NCBI GenBank assembly: GCA_013365365.1
Contig: JABVXU010000307.1
Location: 1-64,000, forward strand
DNA length: 64,000 nucleotides
From: Cruorifilaria tuberocauda
Taxonomy: Eukaryota; Nematoda; Chromadorea; Rhabditida; Onchocercidae
Reading direction: 5' to 3'
Part shown: positions 61,101 through 64,000 of the stretch, piece by piece
How positions within the stretch are numbered: position 1 is the stretch's first letter
Layout: the number at the start of each line of letters is the position of its first letter
Notes under the pieces: model-generated
The model's database searches: none
Told to the model about the DNA's origin: nothing
The model's input: the letters and a program-made list of their open reading frames with translations, nothing else
Position numbers and translations under genes: made by a program

Positions 61101-64000
61101 CGATAACTGTAAGATAGCATAAAAAGTAAGATAACTGTAAGATAACAAAGAAAAGTACGAACATATTGAGTATAAAAAGATATTAAACCTGATATCTGAT
61201 AATAAATGTAAGTAAAGTATAAAAGAAACCGGTACTGCCTAATATTTGAAAATAAATTACTTTATTTTGTGAGAAGAAAAGATAAGGTAAATACTCTTTC
61301 TACTTTTCACTTTTTTACTTACTTTACTCTAAATACTTCAAATTTTAGATTCAAAGCATTACATTTCCGGAATGAGCAACGATCAGACTTAAGGAAACCG
61401 ATTCCATTACTGAATTCCGAAATTGAGCAGCACATGATTGCACCAAATCGTGCAATAAATCAATATAATTATAAAACAAAAATTGATCGGTATCGTGGTA
61501 TTGGAAATCAATATGTTCAAATGATACGGTACTAAATAATTGAAATTAACAATAATTAATTAACGATAATTAATTATCATGATTAATTAAATTATTAACT
61601 GATAATTCATTATCACTCCTTATCATTCTTATCTTTTAGAAATCGCTTTTATCAGCGTGCACTTAGAGAGCAAAGTATGAGAATGACGCAAAATTTGATA
61701 CATGAACAACCACTTCCAAAATTATTTGGAATATTTGATGCTATTCCATTTAGCTCAATTGAAGTACCACGTAAGCTAAAACCACCAAGACGAATAACAA
61801 CTAAACGACAGGTATTATATGAAATTATTATCCTACGTATAAAACGTTTAACTAAAGTAAACTATTATAATATAGGTAACAAGTGATGTGGACTATTATC
61901 TTGTTGTCAATATTCATTCAGCAGTGAATCTTCCAGAACCTGAAAATGGAAAATTACTATCATTTGTTGAGGTTTCATTTCAGGTTAATTTTTCGTTTAA
62001 AAAAGAAAATTATTTTATTTAACGAAAATTCTAGATTATCGATAAACTTTTTGAAATCAAATTTTTCAATCATCGTATAAGATCATTTCAATCCTTCATT
62101 TGTATAATTTCATGGAATGGAATCATGGAATAAAATAGGATGAAATAGCAATGATATGATTTCAGGATTCAATATTGCAAACATCAGTATCTAATGGACG
62201 AAATCCATATTGGCAGCAAACTCTTGAATTAAAATTAGATCGTCTTCGTATGGCTAATAATGATTTTAGTAGAATTACAGATTCTATTAAAATTATAGTC
62301 TATGATCGGGTTAGATTCTTCATTAGAACTAGAAACAATGATTTATAAAGATGCATGATAAGAATTTAAAATAAAAATTAGATTAGATTTTAAAAAAAAA
62401 AATTAAATTGGATAGATTGAGATTGAAATTTGATATGAAAATCATATTCTTCCTTGAAATTTTCAAATTGATAAATCTTTCAGATCTGATTACCTCATGT
62501 CAAGGAAGTTTTTTTTTTTTAAGCTTTACTTTAGCTGGTTACTAAACTTGATGCTGATGATCGTGAGCCTAATTCAGTGCATGAGCAAGTGGAACGACGA
62601 TGGTTAGGCTCGATTTATATACCTCTGGCAACGGTTTATTTTAGTGGTAAGATAGATGGATGCTTACGTCTTCAAACACCACTATTTCTTAGTTCTTACA
62701 GGTTTGCTATTAATTAGCTGAAAAAGTTTTTGATTAAAAAGGTTAAGAGTAAAAATAAGTTATTTCAACAGTTTAATAGATTCTTCTTTCAACCTGATAT
62801 TAACTTATCATGGATTAGTAATAACCTAGCTTAAATTAAATTGTCATAACAAATTATTCCAAAAGTAAAACATATATCTAATTTTTCGACCTGATATTAA
62901 CTTATCATGGATTAGTAATCAAGCAACTTACATTGAATTGTCAACAAGATATCCGAAAAGTAAAACATATATCTAATTTTTCAACCTGATATTAACTTAT
63001 CATGGATTAGTATTAACTAACTTAAATTACTAAACTATCATAACAAATTATTCCAAAAGTTGAACATATATCTAATTTTTCAATCTGATATTAACTTATC
63101 ATGGATTAGTATTAACTAACTTAAATTAAATTGTCATAACAAATTATTCCAAAAGTAAAACATATCTAATTTTTCAACCTGATATTAACTTATCATGGAT
63201 TAGTCATTAATAGCTTACATTAAATTCATAGCACATTATTTCGATAGCTCAAGAGATTTTTTTTTATCTGATATTAAACTAATATATAACTCCATACATA
63301 TCGTTGTTGATATAAAATATAGCGTAATTTTAACATAAGTTTGATTTAGTGATTTTATTTCGACTGCTTTGCAACTTTTTGAATGAACAAACAAAATTTA
63401 CTTGACTTAGTGATTTACTACTTTTCGTCTTCTCGACTACTTTTCAACTTTTTGAATGAACAAACAAAATTTGCAGGATTTCTCCTGAATCATCAAATAA
63501 ATTTTCAGGATTAGTCATCAACCAGCTTACCTGAAATTATTGATAGCATTTAAGCCAGATATATATCCACCACAAATTGCTAACATCAAATATTCAAGAG
63601 TTGATGAGAGTGGTGCAGTAAGAGTTTCTTCTAAATATAATATCAAAAAATTACTTACTCATTCTTATTCGATGAATAAATAAAGCAAATTTTTCATGAT
63701 CCATCTAATCGTTAATCTCTAACTTACAACAACAAAAATATTTTGAGTAAAATTTGAAAAATTGAAATTTATGAAATAATTTCAGGTACGAAAAAAAACT
63801 TTCGAATGGGAGCAAAATGCTAAAAATCGTTTTGCGCATCGTCGTTACATTAGTATTGTACAAAGTGCTACTGATAAACGAATATTAGCATGCAGGTGTT
63901 TTTTTTTTTGCATGCGTTATTTAGTGTTAATTAGCTAGCATCTTCAAAAAAATTAGAGAATTAGAGAGTAAAGTTATTTTTTAGTAATGAAAAAATATAA
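55164..64000 (+). CDS. mks-6: CC2D2A (mks-6) ciliary transition-zone protein, 3' end outside window
   Basis: Nineteen exons are visible: 55164-55298, 55434-55483, 55757-56009, 56291-56417, 56563-56686, 57194-57314, 58024-58191, 58315-58451, 58867-59052, 59779-60052, 60425-60594, 60812-61036, 61349-61528, 61640-61811, 61876-61983, 62166-62309, 62535-62701, 63509-63617 and 63786-63895; 986 residues so far, all phases matching. The N-terminal half is charged and partly coiled-coil ([17 protein letters not shown]). Then come [15 protein letters not shown], the CC2D2-type block [20 protein letters not shown], and a C2 domain from about residue 775 to 915 ([42 protein letters not shown]). The transglutaminase-like C-terminal part expected of the family lies beyond the edge. 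CC2D2A works with the MKS module at the base of cilia, which in nematodes are confined to sensory neurons. A TTTAG acceptor 11 nt before the ATG suggests trans-splicing. Confidence 0.93.
56687..56935. repeat. 57-bp minisatellite of exon-tail plus donor units
   Basis: It starts at the donor of the CC2D2A exon ending at 56686. Units of 54, 57, 57 and about 60 bp each read GTAAGTGATAAAGGAGTAG, then TAGTATTGGAAAGTAATTT, then GGATATTGATGAAATCAAA. The second part is a copy of the tail of the next exon (57270-57314), and the last unit even contains that exon's end and donor (CCCGAAACGAGTAATGAATT). Each unit therefore carries a duplicated 5' splice site. Confidence 0.88.
57640..57915. repeat. ~38-bp tandem array in a CC2D2A intron
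   Basis: Repeated units of ATCAACTTTTTCGTCAATCA followed by ATAGTTTCAATTAATA occupy the intron before the exon at 58024. Earlier units are more diverged. I see no relation to exon sequence here. Confidence 0.75.
59205..59660. repeat. Higher-order TTATTG/TTATTA microsatellite in a CC2D2A intron
   Basis: Three copies of a ~140-155 bp unit begin with TATATGTTTATATGTAACTT, then TACGGTATAACTG (near 59205, 59345 and 59500), and continue into long interrupted TTATTG, TTATTA and TCATCA runs. A 93-codon low-complexity frame here is an artefact of the repeat. Confidence 0.8.
62790..63240. repeat. ~96-bp tandem array resembling the following exon's start
   Basis: Five units of 94-99 bp share ACCTGATATTAACTTATCAT, GGATTAGT and AACAAATTATTCC plus AAAAGTAAAACATA. 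The last unit reads GGATTAGTCATTAATAGCTT then ACATTAAATT and ATAGCA. This resembles the CC2D2A exon starting at 63509 (GGATTAGTCATCAACCAGCT then TACCTGAAATT and ATAGCA). In the array the acceptor CAG has become CAT. Confidence 0.8.

Noticed and set aside
1..64000. tRNA, rRNA, CRISPR, bacterial operon or viral insertion
   Set aside because: I looked for these and saw none. The repeats are tandem or inverted without CRISPR-like spacing, and no polymerase, integrase or capsid-like frames are present.

Overview
This window is nuclear DNA of a nematode, most likely a parasitic clade III (filarial-type) worm; the species cannot be named from the sequence alone. It is very AT-rich, and its genes are split into many small exons with consensus GT/AG introns and short TTTCAG or TTTTAG 3' splice sites. 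Several start codons lie only 3-20 nt behind a splice-acceptor-like AG, as expected for spliced-leader trans-splicing. The proteins are nematode-typical. Nearly every gene is too fragmented to appear as one long open frame, so I rebuilt the models exon by exon, using reading phase and family similarity. All names rest on recognising families from memory; no search was run.

Layout. 1-5271: no convincing gene, with palindromic and repeated AT-rich DNA. 5272-6779 (+): FMRFamide-like neuropeptide precursor (flp-22 type). 9515-16863 (+): about 859-residue protein with several LOTUS/OST-HTH domains and a Tudor domain (TDRD5/TDRD7/LOTR-1 type, germ-granule RNA biology). 18454-23072 (-): nicalin (nra-2), an ER membrane protein. 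24634-25877 (+): cytochrome c oxidase subunit 5B. 27909-30393 (-): TLC-domain membrane protein (TLCD1/2, fld-1 type). 31980-32090 (-): a tentative signal-peptide exon. 33504-34687 (-): a compact Ctr-family copper transporter in three exons. 36028-38613 (+): THOC3/TEX1 WD40 protein of the mRNA export complex. 40128-41314 (-): LIN-28, whose presumed 3'UTR contains a very good let-7 complementary site. 44446-52580 (+): kexin/furin-type proprotein convertase. 55164 to beyond the right end (+): CC2D2A (mks-6), a ciliary transition-zone protein.

The genes are not an operon. They are mostly arranged head-to-head or tail-to-tail with 1-3 kb spacers. As far as I recall, several C. elegans counterparts (flp-22, lotr-1, nra-2, cox-5B, lin-28, mks-6) lie on chromosome I, so the window looks like a conserved but shuffled piece of that ancestral linkage group.

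The most unusual feature is in the repeats. In the last two genes, several intronic tandem arrays are built from copies of the neighbouring exon-intron junction, so they carry rows of duplicated or decayed splice sites: the convertase introns at 47585 and 51374, and the CC2D2A introns at 56687 and 62790. A second pattern is an AT-rich array inside the convertase gene (45425-45935) whose unit reappears in inverted orientation just downstream of the gene (52740-52875).
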